From NCBI GenBank assembly GCA_020438105.1, contig JAGQVE010000021.1, positions 1-64,000 of the forward strand: 64,000 nt of DNA, read 5' to 3'. The translations under genes and the position numbers were made by a program. The DNA comes from Bacteroidales bacterium. Its GTDB lineage: Bacteria > Bacteroidota > Bacteroidia > Bacteroidales > JAADJA01. The number at the start of each line of letters is the position of its first letter. Positions within the stretch are counted from its first letter, which is position 1. Below are positions 24,336 to 34,559 of the stretch, piece after piece. The notes under the pieces were generated by a model that did not search any database, was not told the origin of the DNA, and was given only the letters and a program-made list of their open reading frames with translations.

Positions 24336-25595
24336 ATGCCAATTATAAATGTTTCTGCAAAATCCAATTCTATTCGGGGAAGTATATCACTTCCCGCTAG
24401 TAAAAGTATCAGCAACCGTTTGCTGATCATCCGGGCATTGGCCGGGCACAACTTTGAAATCAGGAACCTGTCAACTGCCGATGATACGGTTCTGATGCAG
24501 CATTTACTCTTAAAAATTCAGCAATCAAAAAATTCAACCAAAGCCCTTGAACTGGATTGCGGGAATGCCGGAACGGTGCTTCGCTTCCTCACAGCCCTGC
24601 TGGCCATCAGGCCAGGTAAATGGATATTAACCGGATCGGAACGCATGAAACAAAGACCGGTAGGTATTTTGGTTGAATCGCTCAATCAATTAGGCGCCGG
24701 CATTCAATATGTTAACAAAACCGGATTCCCTCCCCTGTCGATTGTTGGAAAAGAACTCGAAGGAACTGAAATTAGCATGGATGGAAACATCAGTAGCCAG
24801 TTTGTTTCCGCTTTGATATTGATTGCACCATTACTGGAAAAAGGGTTAAAGATAAACCTTCGGGGAAGTGTAAGTTCAAGACCATATATTGAAATGACAT
24901 TGGGCTTACTCAATAAATTCGGGGTAAACGCCGTAATCGACAAAAACAAGATCAGCATTCCTCCACAGACTTATAAGGATGGAGCGATCACCGTTGAAAG
25001 CGATTGGTCATCAGCATCATTCTGGTACGAAATTGCTGCACTGAGCAGGGAAGCAGATATCCGGCTCGAAAACCTCTCAAAGGATAGCCTCCAGGGGGAT
25101 TCAATACTTCCGGGGATATTTGAGCAATTGGGAGTAAAAACCAGATTTTCCAATAATGCCGTGCAGTTAATCAAAACCGAAAAAAAAACCGGTAAGCTAA
25201 TTTATGATTTCACAAATCATCCCGATTTGGCTTTGCCTGTAATTGTAACAGCCGCTGCCCTTAATATTCAGGGACGATTTTCAGGGTTGGAAAACTTAAG
25301 GATCAAGGAATCGGACAGGCTTTTGGCCATGGTAAACGAATTGAGCAAGCTGGGTTTTAAAACTGAACTGAATGAGCAATTTGTACTTACAACCATTCCC
25401 CGAAAAGGGAACGATGATCCCCACAACTTTTCAAAACCGGTTCAAACTTACGCTGATCACAGGATGGCTATGGCATTTGCGCCACTTGCCCTGGTTGCCA
25501 GCCATTTGAGTATTGATGATCCGGAGGTGGTTGCAAAATCTTACCCTGCTTTTTGGTCGGATTTAAGTTCATGCGGTTTCGATTGCAAAAATTAA
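24336..25595 (+). CDS. aroA: 3-Phosphoshikimate 1-carboxyvinyltransferase (EPSP synthase)
   Basis: The 419-residue protein joins PEP to shikimate-3-phosphate. Visible family motifs are LPASKSISNRLLIIRALAG (about residues 19-37, with the substrate lysine), DCGNAGTVLRFLTALLA (about 88-104), and IKESDRLLAMVNELSKLG (about 328-345). The C-terminal YADHRMAMAFAPLAL also matches (about 372-386). Both halves of the double-domain fold are complete. It follows aroB. Confidence 0.95.
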   Translation: MPIINVSAKSNSIRGSISLPASKSISNRLLIIRALAGHNFEIRNLSTADDTVLMQHLLLKIQQSKNSTKALELDCGNAGTVLRFLTALLAIRPGKWILTGSERMKQRPVGILVESLNQLGAGIQYVNKTGFPPLSIVGKELEGTEISMDGNISSQFVSALILIAPLLEKGLKINLRGSVSSRPYIEMTLGLLNKFGVNAVIDKNKISIPPQTYKDGAITVESDWSSASFWYEIAALSREADIRLENLSKDSLQGDSILPGIFEQLGVKTRFSNNAVQLIKTEKKTGKLIYDFTNHPDLALPVIVTAAALNIQGRFSGLENLRIKESDRLLAMVNELSKLGFKTELNEQFVLTTIPRKGNDDPHNFSKPVQTYADHRMAMAFAPLALVASHLSIDDPEVVAKSYPAFWSDLSSCGFDCKN

Positions 25596-25652
25596 ATTTA
25601 GCTCACGTCCACAAATTTTTTAAATATCTTTGCCTCTCAAAGGAAAATTAAA

Positions 25653-26372
25653 ATGACTGTTGATATTTTCATCCCGTGTTTTATTGACCAGATTTATCCT
25701 GAAACAGGAATGAATATGGTGAAAATCCTTGAAAAATTGGGGGTGACAGTCAACTATAACAGCAATCAAACCTGCTGTGGACAGATGGCATTTAACTCCG
25801 GATTTTGGGATGAAGCCAAAGATATGGGAGAAAAATTCATCAAAGATTTTCCAAACGACAGGCCTGTGGTTGCTCCTTCGGCATCATGTGTAGGTTATGT
25901 TAAAAATTACTACGGAAAGTTGTTCTTCAATACCGGTTTGCACCTTGAATACAAAAGATTGCAAAAAAACATATTCGAGCTTTCCGATTTCCTGGTAAAT
26001 AAATTAAATGTTACCGATCTGGGAGCCACTTTTAAGCACAAGGTAACCTATCATGACTCATGTGCATCGCTGCGCGAATACAAACTGAAGGATGAACCCC
26101 GTAAATTACTGGCCCATGTGAAAGGGCTCGAACTGGTGGAAATGAAAGACACCCATGTTTGCTGTGGTTTTGGAGGTACGTTTTCAGTAAAACATGAGGC
26201 GATATCAACGGCAATGGCTGAACAAAAAGTGCAGCATGCCCTCGATACCGAAGCGGAATTTATCATTTCAACAGATTCATCATGTTTGATGCATCAGGAA
26301 GGGTATATTAACAAACATAAACTGCCCATAAAAGTGATTCATTTGGCTGATGTTTTGGCCGCTGGGTGGTAA
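25653..26372 (+). CDS. LutA/YkgE-type (Fe-S)-binding oxidoreductase subunit
   Basis: This 239-residue protein has two CCG domains. The first includes VDIFIPCFIDQIYP and NQTCCGQMAFNSGFW (about residues 3-55), the second THDSC-like YHDSCASLREYK and VCCGFGGTFSVKHEAIS (about 130-180). In LutABC such a protein helps oxidise L-lactate to pyruvate. LutB and LutC are not adjacent here, so the substrate is open; it may work with a partner elsewhere. It lies between aroA and the patatin gene on the same strand. Confidence 0.85.
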   Translation: MTVDIFIPCFIDQIYPETGMNMVKILEKLGVTVNYNSNQTCCGQMAFNSGFWDEAKDMGEKFIKDFPNDRPVVAPSASCVGYVKNYYGKLFFNTGLHLEYKRLQKNIFELSDFLVNKLNVTDLGATFKHKVTYHDSCASLREYKLKDEPRKLLAHVKGLELVEMKDTHVCCGFGGTFSVKHEAISTAMAEQKVQHALDTEAEFIISTDSSCLMHQEGYINKHKLPIKVIHLADVLAAGW

Positions 26373-26388
26373 ACTTAGCTTTACTATT

Positions 26389-28749
26389 ATGAACCCAATC
26401 TACCGGAATTTATTGCTACTTTTCTTGCTGTTACCGTTTTTAACTTTTGCCCAAACGGGTACTGACAAAAACGAAGCAAAACGCCCTAAAATAGGGGTTG
26501 TATTAAGTGGTGGCGGTGCCAAAGGAATTGCACATATCGGCATTTTAAAAGCCATGGAAGAAGAAGGGCTGCGGCCGGATTTTATCACCGGAACCAGCAT
26601 GGGAAGCATTATTGGAGGCTTATACGCATTGGGCTATTCAGCGGATCAGTTGGATAGCATAATCCGGTCAGTAAACTGGGACCTCGTTTTGTCGAATAAT
26701 ATTCCACTGAATTACATTGCCTACGAAGAAAAGGAGTATTACAACCGGAGTATTTTTGAATTTCAAATCGAAAAAGGAGGCTTGAAATTACCTTCAGGAC
26801 TCATCGACGGGCAAATGTTGAGCGAAAACCTCACCCGATTTACCTGGCCGGCGGTTAAATACGACTCCTTCGATGATTTTCCAATTCCATTCAGATGTAT
26901 TGCCACCGATGTTAGCACGGGTTTGCCCATAGTTTTTAAAGACGGTTCACTGGCCAAAGCAATCCGCTCGAGTATGGCTATTCCAACGGCATTTACAGCT
27001 ATCGACCTGGACTCAACAATGGTGGTTGATGGCGGCGTAGTGGAAAATTTCCCGGTAGATGAAATCATCGAAATGGGCGCTGATATTATTATCGGGGTTA
27101 GCGTAGGTGATGGAATGAAATCGGCTTATGATCTTTCGGGAATGACCGATATACTCTTCCAGGTTTCCATGATTCCGAGCCTGTCGAAAATGGATGGGCA
27201 GATTGAAAAATGCGATATTTACATCCGGCCCGATTTACTGACCTACAGCACCGGAAGTTTCGGAAATTATGAAGAAATCCTTGATTTGGGATATGCTGCC
27301 GGCGAACTTTATCGTGAATCCTTTCGAGAAATATTTGAAAAATATCAATTTGAGCCATTCGTTGTAAAGCCCCTTAAAGTTGATCATCTGCATTATAATA
27401 TTGTAGAATTGGATGTTAAGGGAAATAAGCGTGTAAAAAAGGAACTCATCCTTTCAAAACTCGGCATTGAACTGGGTCAGGATGTTTATCAGGGCGACAT
27501 TGAAAATGGAGTCAGGGAAATTTTCGGAACTACCAATTTTTCCAAAGTAACTTATGAGCTCACCCGGTTGAATGAATATGACGACTATCGGCTTACCATT
27601 TTCACCTATGAAAAAAATCCGGCTACGATCAAAGGTTCGGTTCATTACGACAATGTATTTTCGGCAGGTATCGTATTAAATCTGACCTTACGAAATCTTA
27701 TCGGCAAATCCTCACGAACTATTTTAACAGGAGATATTTCCAATAACCCGAAATTCAGGTTCGATCACCTGAAATACATGGGTATGAAACAAAAATTTGC
27801 CATGAGTTTCCGCTATAATTATCTGAACAGGCAAATTCCGTTTTATAAGGAAGGTGTTCTGGATGATATCACCATTTCATATTTAAATTCAATTTCGCTG
27901 GGATTTATCACTACCCAATCGTTGCATCATAGCTTCTACCTGGGAGCAACTTATGAACTTAATAATCAAAAATCGAAATTTAATAACATTGCGCCCGAAG
28001 GCATAAAACGAGGCAACTTTAACTTTCTGCGAGCTGAGTTTGATTATCTTTCAAACACCTTAAACGATCGGAATTACCCAACTATGGGCAAAGAAATATA
28101 TGCAGGAACCAAAGTATTTCTTGACAGTGATTATTCTTTGAAATTTGAAAAAGGTGTGGATACTGTTTATTTTCAAATTAATGTTGGATCAGAAATTATC
28201 AACTTGCCCATCAGTGAGCATGATCTCAATGAATATGTAGTTAAACCACAAATACCTGATATATACCAACAGGTTGAATTCAGATACAAACAGTATATTC
28301 CCATCAGTTCACAATTCCAGGTTATACCTCTTGCTTCAGCAGGAGTAACCCTTTCACTGGATTCATCCGCCCTGTTTTCTAATTTTATTATGGGCGGCAT
28401 TCAGCGCATTTATCAAAGCGACATTCCTTTCATTGGACTGAATTACGGAGAACTGGATTTTGAGAACTTTGTAAAAGGAGGCCTGTTTTTTCAAAATATT
28501 TTACTCAAGAATTTCTATTTGAAATATGGTGCCAATATTTTAATGCATCATGAACATGTTGCAATTGATCAGCTTGAAAAAATCGACCTGAATAATATGA
28601 TCAATAAAAACACGGTGTTGGGTTATGGAGCGGAGATCACCATGAAGAGTTTCCTCGGGCCAATCAGTCTTGCCGTTAGCCGAAATTCACTTGACAGACA
28701 TTACCGGATCTATTTTGCCATCGGTTTTTCATTTAATTACACCGATTAA
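26389..28749 (+). CDS. Patatin-like phospholipase with POTRA and outer-membrane barrel domains
   Basis: The 786-residue protein has a signal peptide (NLLLLFLLLPFLTFAQ). A patatin domain follows (about 33-300) with oxyanion loop GGGAKG (41-46), nucleophile S70 in GTSMG and catalytic D214 in DGG. A POTRA-like segment comes next (about 335-410: LDVKGNKRVKKELILSKLGI). The C-terminal half is a beta-barrel like those of BamA/two-partner exporters. This resembles Pseudomonas PlpD, a type Vd autotransporter, so the lipase may be shown on or released from the cell surface. The start at 26389 places the signal peptide at the N-terminus; it lies 16 bases after the LutA-like stop. Confidence 0.88.
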   Translation: MNPIYRNLLLLFLLLPFLTFAQTGTDKNEAKRPKIGVVLSGGGAKGIAHIGILKAMEEEGLRPDFITGTSMGSIIGGLYALGYSADQLDSIIRSVNWDLVLSNNIPLNYIAYEEKEYYNRSIFEFQIEKGGLKLPSGLIDGQMLSENLTRFTWPAVKYDSFDDFPIPFRCIATDVSTGLPIVFKDGSLAKAIRSSMAIPTAFTAIDLDSTMVVDGGVVENFPVDEIIEMGADIIIGVSVGDGMKSAYDLSGMTDILFQVSMIPSLSKMDGQIEKCDIYIRPDLLTYSTGSFGNYEEILDLGYAAGELYRESFREIFEKYQFEPFVVKPLKVDHLHYNIVELDVKGNKRVKKELILSKLGIELGQDVYQGDIENGVREIFGTTNFSKVTYELTRLNEYDDYRLTIFTYEKNPATIKGSVHYDNVFSAGIVLNLTLRNLIGKSSRTILTGDISNNPKFRFDHLKYMGMKQKFAMSFRYNYLNRQIPFYKEGVLDDITISYLNSISLGFITTQSLHHSFYLGATYELNNQKSKFNNIAPEGIKRGNFNFLRAEFDYLSNTLNDRNYPTMGKEIYAGTKVFLDSDYSLKFEKGVDTVYFQINVGSEIINLPISEHDLNEYVVKPQIPDIYQQVEFRYKQYIPISSQFQVIPLASAGVTLSLDSSALFSNFIMGGIQRIYQSDIPFIGLNYGELDFENFVKGGLFFQNILLKNFYLKYGANILMHHEHVAIDQLEKIDLNNMINKNTVLGYGAEITMKSFLGPISLAVSRNSLDRHYRIYFAIGFSFNYTD

Positions 28750-28811
28750 CATGCGTCTTTTCCCGGAATGATTGTGAATTTTAGATATTTTCGTAAGCAA
28801 ATTCCAAATAA

Positions 28812-30944
28812 ATGGAAACCTACTTTAAAAAAATTGCAGGTGAATTAAATATTGCTGTTCACCAGGTTGAAAATACCGTAGGGCTGCTAAATGAAGGCGC
28901 CACTGTGCCATTTATTGCACGCTACCGTAAAGAGGCAACAGGCAGCCTCGATGAAATCCAGATCGCAGCTATCCGCGACCGGATGGAGAAGTTAAAAGAG
29001 CTTGACAAACGTCGTGAAGCGATTATTAACTCGATAGATGAACAGGGCAAACTCACTGATGAACTGGAGAGGCAGATTTTGGCCGCAGAAACCATGACCG
29101 AACTGGAAGACCTCTATTTGCCCTACAAGCCCAAACGAAAAACAAGGGCTACCATTGCCATTGCCAAAGGGCTGGAGCCACTCGCAAAGATCATTATGTC
29201 GCAAAATCATGATGATATTGAATATCGGTCTGAGCGGTTTGTAAACCCCAAAAATGAAGTGAATGACGCGGAAGAAGCGCTTCAGAGTGCCTGTGATATC
29301 ATTGCTGAATGGATCAATGAAAATACCTTTGCCAGGTCGAAAATAAGAGGTTTGTTTATTCGCAAGGGAACCATCGAATCAAAGGTGGCCAAAGGCAAAG
29401 AAGCCGACGGGGCCAAATATGAAAACTATTTCGACTGGAGCGAGCGCATCATGAAATCGCCCTCCCACAGGTTGCTGGCCATGTTCCGGGGCGAAAATGA
29501 AGGATTTCTCAAGCTGAAGATCGGACCGCCCGAAGAAGAGGCAATTGATATCCTTGAGCGGCAATTTGTTCGTTCTGATAACGCCTCGGGGGATTTGGTT
29601 TACAAAGCTTTAAAAGACAGTTATAAACGACTGATGTTGCCCTCTATCGAAACCGAGATCAGGGCTATGACCAAAGAAACAGCCGATGAATATGCCATTA
29701 AAGTTTTTACCGAAAACCTTCGCCAACTGCTGATGGCCGCACCTCTCGGGCAAAAAAACATCCTGGCCATCGACCCGGGATTTGCCTCCGGTTGCAAGGT
29801 GGTTTGCCTCAACCGGCAGGGAAAATTACTCCACAACGAAAATATCTACCCGCATCCGCCGCAAAATGAAATCCGCCAAAGCATTAGTAAAATTGTACAA
29901 TTGGTAAGTGCATATAAAATTGAGGCGATCGCAATCGGGAATGGCACTGCAGGACGGGAAACCGAAAATATGTTCCGCAAAATCCGCTTCGACCGGGATG
30001 TAACGGTGGTGATGGTGAATGAAAGCGGAGCTTCGGTTTATTCCGCTTCGCCGGTGGCACGTGAAGAATTCCCGGATTATGATGTAACCGTTCGTGGCGC
30101 CGTTTCCATCGGAAGACGGCTGATGGATCCACTGGCTGAGCTGGTAAAGATCGATCCAAAATCAATTGGTGTTGGTCAGTATCAGCACGACGTAAATCAA
30201 ACAATGCTCGGCAAAAGCCTTGATGATACCGTAATGAGCTGCGTTAATGCCGTTGGGGTGGAATTGAATACAGCTTCCAAACAATTGCTAGCATATGTAT
30301 CGGGGATAGGGCCTTCAATTGCGCAAAACATTGTGGATTACCGTAATGAAAACGGCGCTTTTAAAACGCGTGAAGATCTTAAAAAAGTGACCCGTTTGGG
30401 AGGAAAAGCTTTTGAACAGGCAGCAGGATTTCTGAAAATCCGCGGAGCTGAAAACCCGCTCGACAGTAGCGCTGTACACCCGGAGAGTTACCCGATTGTG
30501 AAAAAAATGACCAAAAAGTTGGGTTGCTCGGTAAACGATCTGATGAGCAGTGAAGAGCTAAGAAAAAAAATTGATTTGAATGAATTTGTAACAGAATCCA
30601 TCGGGTTGCCAACTTTGACCGACATCATGGAAGAGCTGGCCAAACCGGGTCGTGATCCGCGTGAGAAATTCGGCTTTTTCGAGTTTGATAAAAATGTAAG
30701 AACCATCAACGACCTTGAAAAAGGGATGGTGCTTCCGGGGATCGTGACCAATATCACTGCCTTTGGGGCATTTGTGGATATCGGCATCAAACAGAACGGG
30801 CTAATTCACTTAAGTAATATGGCCGACCGTTATGTGAGCGACCCCAATGAATTTGTAAAACTCAATCAAAAACTGCAGGTAAAAGTGGTGGATATCGATC
30901 ATGTTCGCGGCAGGATACAATTGTCCATTAAGGATGTGAATTAG
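28812..30944 (+). CDS. tex: Tex-like RNA-binding transcription accessory protein
   Basis: The 710-residue protein has the full Tex architecture. It comprises an N-terminal helical region (VPFIARYRKEATGSLDEIQI near 32-51), a YqgF/RNase H-like domain (about 320-440, ILAIDPGFASGCKVVCLN), helix-hairpin-helix motifs (about 490-560, SGIGPSIAQNIVDYRNENGA) and a C-terminal S1 RNA-binding domain (about 635-708). Tex proteins bind nucleic acid and act in transcription and RNA turnover. No residue appears missing. Confidence 0.95.
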   Translation: METYFKKIAGELNIAVHQVENTVGLLNEGATVPFIARYRKEATGSLDEIQIAAIRDRMEKLKELDKRREAIINSIDEQGKLTDELERQILAAETMTELEDLYLPYKPKRKTRATIAIAKGLEPLAKIIMSQNHDDIEYRSERFVNPKNEVNDAEEALQSACDIIAEWINENTFARSKIRGLFIRKGTIESKVAKGKEADGAKYENYFDWSERIMKSPSHRLLAMFRGENEGFLKLKIGPPEEEAIDILERQFVRSDNASGDLVYKALKDSYKRLMLPSIETEIRAMTKETADEYAIKVFTENLRQLLMAAPLGQKNILAIDPGFASGCKVVCLNRQGKLLHNENIYPHPPQNEIRQSISKIVQLVSAYKIEAIAIGNGTAGRETENMFRKIRFDRDVTVVMVNESGASVYSASPVAREEFPDYDVTVRGAVSIGRRLMDPLAELVKIDPKSIGVGQYQHDVNQTMLGKSLDDTVMSCVNAVGVELNTASKQLLAYVSGIGPSIAQNIVDYRNENGAFKTREDLKKVTRLGGKAFEQAAGFLKIRGAENPLDSSAVHPESYPIVKKMTKKLGCSVNDLMSSEELRKKIDLNEFVTESIGLPTLTDIMEELAKPGRDPREKFGFFEFDKNVRTINDLEKGMVLPGIVTNITAFGAFVDIGIKQNGLIHLSNMADRYVSDPNEFVKLNQKLQVKVVDIDHVRGRIQLSIKDVN

Positions 30945-31023
30945 GCGGTTTGTTCAATTCAGTTTTTGTGCTAAAATTTATCCATAATTCTTACGTTTGT
31001 AATCTTAAATTGAAAAACACAGT

Positions 31024-31719
31024 ATGGTCCGGAGGCTCGGAATAATCATCCTTATTTTCATCGCAATCATCTCCTATCGTTCTGCGGAAGCACAACAAGT
31101 AAGGGGAGCAGTAATCGGAGGGATAAATCTCGCGCAGGTGGATGGTGATGAAATTTTCGGATTTAACAAATTTGGCGGCAATCTTGGTCTGGGTGCTGTT
31201 GTTCCCATTGGAAACAACCTCAATTTCAGCATTGAAACCATTTTTTCACAAAAGGGGAGTTATCAAAGTGCTCAATACAACGACGTGGATTCACTTGGAA
31301 ATGTAACCACCGGGGCTTATAACCTTAGCCTCAATTACCTCGAAGTTCCTTTTTTACTATTCTATAATGATAAGAATGTAATTTCGGGCGGAGCCGGTTT
31401 TTCGTATGCCCGGCTGGTGGGAATAAAAGAGTATGAGCATGGAAGCAAAATTGAAACCACAACCCTAAACACAGGCCCTTATGATAAAAACGACTTTTCC
31501 ATTTTAGCGGATGTAAGGTTCAGAATGTATAAACGGTTTATGTTTAATATCCGATATGCTTATTCCCTTGCTAAGATTCGCACCCGTGAATTTGAAGACC
31601 TGCTGGGCAACACTTGGGAACGCAAACAATACAACAATACCATTTCGTTCCGGATCATTTACATGTTTAATGAAAAACCTCCGGTGGCAGATAGTAAAAA
31701 CAACAATTCCGGCTTCTAA
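31024..31719 (+). CDS. PorT-like outer-membrane beta-barrel protein
   Basis: The 231-residue protein has a signal peptide (IIILIFIAIISYRSAEA|QQ). Alternating beta strands follow, starting VRGAVIGGINLAQVDGDEIFG, which is the usual first strand of the outer-membrane beta-barrel (PF13568-like) family in Bacteroidota. It probably forms a small barrel of about eight strands. The specific role is unknown; the family includes PorT of type IX secretion, but this copy cannot be equated with PorT. Confidence 0.75.
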   Translation: MVRRLGIIILIFIAIISYRSAEAQQVRGAVIGGINLAQVDGDEIFGFNKFGGNLGLGAVVPIGNNLNFSIETIFSQKGSYQSAQYNDVDSLGNVTTGAYNLSLNYLEVPFLLFYNDKNVISGGAGFSYARLVGIKEYEHGSKIETTTLNTGPYDKNDFSILADVRFRMYKRFMFNIRYAYSLAKIRTREFEDLLGNTWERKQYNNTISFRIIYMFNEKPPVADSKNNNSGF

Positions 31720-31791
31720 TTATCTGTTAAAAGGGTGATTACCCTACACAATTCATGTGATTTCCCTATTTAATTTCAGTATAGCACTACC

Positions 31792-31799
31792 TAATTTTG
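31792..31799 (+). promoter_or_regulatory. Candidate -7 promoter box for the Asp-box protein
   Basis: TAATTTTG matches the Bacteroidota TAnnTTTG -7 consensus exactly and lies 41 bp before the ATG at 31840. No clear -33 TTTG was found at the usual distance. Confidence 0.3.
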
Positions 31800-31839
31800 T
31801 GGATTAGTCAATCATATTTCTAATCTAAAAATTACTACT

Positions 31840-33162
31840 ATGAACAGAATTGTACAAATAATCACTTTAACGATTATGATGAGTCAGGCTGCGTTTGCAC
31901 AGGTATTTGACTCAATTACAGAAATTAGCTCCGACTACAACATTCAGGACATTGCTAAAAAAGGTGACATACTGTTCGCAGCCCTGGGCGAGGGTGGCGT
32001 GTGGTACAGCGAAGATGACGGGTTCACCTGGAATCAAACTTCAGCATTCCCGGATGCGGGCTTCGGACAGGAAGCTGCAATGTCATTATTAATAGCCTCA
32101 AACGGGGATATTATTGTTGGTGGAAATCAATTATGGAATGGAGCTGCCTTAGGCGGATCAGTTTTCCGGTCATTGGATAATGGAGCTACCTGGAATGGTA
32201 CGACCTATGAAGGACTTGGAGGATATGAGGAGAGTGGAAAAATTGTTGAGCTTTCAAACGGCGATCTGATGATGCAGGCCGGCATTGATAAAATTTTTGC
32301 ATCCTCGCTTTCATCCAATGAATGGACACAAACAAATGCACCGGGTGGTGTAATATTCGGGTTTGAAAATATCAATGACGTGGTTTTTGTTGTAACCAAT
32401 CCGGCAGGCGGAAATGCAGGAACCTGGGTTACTTCTGACCTGGGTCAAACCTGGACTCGTTACGGTGGAAACGGAACGCCGGTATCAGGAGGAACAGTAA
32501 CTATTGCCCCGATATTAAAAAGCAGTGAATACAAATTTATTGGAATTGGTGGTAGCTACGAACCGAGGGGCCTGTATCGCTCAGGAATAAATGATACACT
32601 TTGGGTGGATGTTAATAATGGTTTGAACACATTTGGAATTTATCCGACTTGTATGGCTACCGATAATCAAACCATCTGGATGGTTTTTCAGGAAGCAAGT
32701 GGCGGATGCAATTTTACCTCATCCACCGATTTTGGCGACAATTGGGCCGAGCCTGTGCAGGGATTGCCGCAACAAGCAGGATCAGCTCCGTGTTTATCCA
32801 AATTGCTTCCATTTAAAACCGATTTATACACTTTTGCCAATAAAAGTATCTACCGGTTGGAAGATGTTGTATCTCCGAACTCAGTCAGCCACCCTAAGCA
32901 AAACAATATCGATTTTAAAGTATATCCAAACCCCAATACCGGCAGGTTTAATATTGCAATTTCAACAGCTAATAAAGAAGCCGTAACAATCACTGTTTTT
33001 AACATGACCGGAAGTATTATTCATACAGAAGAACCGGGAATATTAAGCCAGGGAAATCATCAAATTCCTATTCAGCTTAATAACTTGCCAACGGGCATTT
33101 ATATTGTTACCGTTCAATCTGCTAGTGGAATTGGTACACAAAGAATTGAAATTTTAAGGTAA
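31840..33162 (+). CDS. T9SS-secreted Asp-box (sialidase-like) repeat protein
   Basis: The 440-residue protein has a signal peptide (ending in QAAFA). A beta-propeller-like region follows with four Asp-box motifs of the form SxDxGxxW: SEDDGFTWN, SLDNGATWN, TSDLGQTWT and STDFGDNWA. The C-terminal 75 residues are a type A sorting domain starting VYPNPNTGRFNI and ending IVTVQSASGIGTQRIEIL. The protein should therefore leave the cell by type IX secretion and be anchored to or released from the surface. No sialidase catalytic residues are evident, so binding or a general glycan role is as likely. Confidence 0.85.
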   Translation: MNRIVQIITLTIMMSQAAFAQVFDSITEISSDYNIQDIAKKGDILFAALGEGGVWYSEDDGFTWNQTSAFPDAGFGQEAAMSLLIASNGDIIVGGNQLWNGAALGGSVFRSLDNGATWNGTTYEGLGGYEESGKIVELSNGDLMMQAGIDKIFASSLSSNEWTQTNAPGGVIFGFENINDVVFVVTNPAGGNAGTWVTSDLGQTWTRYGGNGTPVSGGTVTIAPILKSSEYKFIGIGGSYEPRGLYRSGINDTLWVDVNNGLNTFGIYPTCMATDNQTIWMVFQEASGGCNFTSSTDFGDNWAEPVQGLPQQAGSAPCLSKLLPFKTDLYTFANKSIYRLEDVVSPNSVSHPKQNNIDFKVYPNPNTGRFNIAISTANKEAVTITVFNMTGSIIHTEEPGILSQGNHQIPIQLNNLPTGIYIVTVQSASGIGTQRIEILR

Positions 33163-33180
33163 ATTCTCCATATCCTAATA

Positions 33181-33214
33181 AAACAGCCGGTTCGCTATTG
33201 ACCGGCTGTTTTTT
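33181..33214. terminator. Bidirectional terminator
   Basis: AAACAGCCGGT (33181-33191) pairs perfectly with ACCGGCTGTTT (33201-33211) and is followed by T residues. It serves the Asp-box gene on the plus strand and, with the A-run on the other side, the TolC gene that converges on it. Confidence 0.85.
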
Positions 33215-34544
33215 ATCTTTCCGTAACAATCCCACCCGTTAAGCGCAATAGTTCCACCTGGCTATCGATCAAATCATAAATGGCATTGAGTTTATTGGAA
33301 GAGGCGTTCAGGAAAATAAGCTGAACATCGCGGTAATTAAAGGAATTGATGGTTCCGTTCCGGTATTTTTCTGTGGCAATTTGCAGGTTGAGCTCAGCAC
33401 TTTCGAGGTTTACATTGGCTACATCCAGCAATTGCATCCTGATTTGATATAACTCAAACTGGTTCACCAGGTAATTCTCCAGTGTTTGCTCAGCCTGCCT
33501 GATCTCAATCTGGCCGATCTTTTCACTGATCTGCGCCTGCTCAATTGCACGGCGTGTGTTACCCCCGTTGAACAGGTTGAAGCTCAGTGTAAAATTGGCG
33601 TAATAATCAAACAGGTAGGTGTTTTTTGTTCGCGGATCAAAATCGTACCAGCTCTGCGAATAGTCGGCACCGGCATTCATCATAAGGGATGGCCATTGAT
33701 TGCTTTTTGCAATTCTCACGTCTTTTTTCAGGATTTCCTGGTTAACATATTCGTTCATCAGGTTGCGGTTGCTGGCAAGCATTTTAGCCATCAGATCACC
33801 GAGTGCATATTGTTGTTTTTGCACAGCAAAACTATCAACAAGTTGAAATTGCGTTCCCGGTGGTTCGCCTAAAAGCAGGTTCAGACTCAGGTATGCATTT
33901 TTAACCCGAAGCTGCTGCAACAGGTAATTTGTGGAATCGCTGAAATAAGAGTTTTTGGCTTGCAACACATCAAATGTAACGGAGCTACCCAGGTCTTTCC
34001 GCATGTTTTCGTAGTTATACCTGTCTCCCGAAAGCTGCTTTACCTCCGCAAGCACTTTCAGGCGCTCTTCCTCCAGCAAAGCCAGGTAATATCCTAAAAT
34101 GATCGATTGCAGGGTATTTTCAATCACAATGCTTGAATAGCCGGAAGAGTATTGTTCCAGCAGATCGAGCTTCTGTTTATTAATGGTTACGGCCAATCCA
34201 TCAAAAAGCAGCCACTGCGCATTTACAAAGGGTGTAAGTGTATTTGTGAACTGATCGGCACGGATATATTCAAAAGTGGTGGTGTCAAATGTGGGCGTAT
34301 TATCATATCGGTTCACACTCGAAACCCCGAGGTTGATGCTTGGAAAGCGGCCAACCGTTCCCCATCTATTATTCAGTTCGGCGATGCTGTATTGTTCATG
34401 CGCAATCCGGATCTGAAAATTGTTTTCCAATCCTTTCACAATGGCACTATCAAGCGTAAGCCGCACTTGTGCCATCGAAGAAAAAGCCATTACAATCCCG
34501 GTAACAATTAGGATATACTTCATTGAAATTAGTCTCTTCATCAC
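33213..34544 (-). CDS. TolC-family outer-membrane efflux channel
   Basis: The 443-residue protein has a signal peptide (YILIVTGIVMAFSSMAQ) and the duplicated helical hairpins of TolC family proteins, with strand-coding parts such as PSINLGVSSVNRY and YFANFTLSFNLFNGG. Trimers span the outer membrane and periplasm and form the exit duct of RND pumps. It is the last gene of the adaptor-pump-TolC operon, starting 15 bases after the pump gene. Confidence 0.92.
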   Translation of the reverse strand: MMKRLISMKYILIVTGIVMAFSSMAQVRLTLDSAIVKGLENNFQIRIAHEQYSIAELNNRWGTVGRFPSINLGVSSVNRYDNTPTFDTTTFEYIRADQFTNTLTPFVNAQWLLFDGLAVTINKQKLDLLEQYSSGYSSIVIENTLQSIILGYYLALLEEERLKVLAEVKQLSGDRYNYENMRKDLGSSVTFDVLQAKNSYFSDSTNYLLQQLRVKNAYLSLNLLLGEPPGTQFQLVDSFAVQKQQYALGDLMAKMLASNRNLMNEYVNQEILKKDVRIAKSNQWPSLMMNAGADYSQSWYDFDPRTKNTYLFDYYANFTLSFNLFNGGNTRRAIEQAQISEKIGQIEIRQAEQTLENYLVNQFELYQIRMQLLDVANVNLESAELNLQIATEKYRNGTINSFNYRDVQLIFLNASSNKLNAIYDLIDSQVELLRLTGGIVTER

Positions 34545-34559
34545 AATTTTATTTTCCGG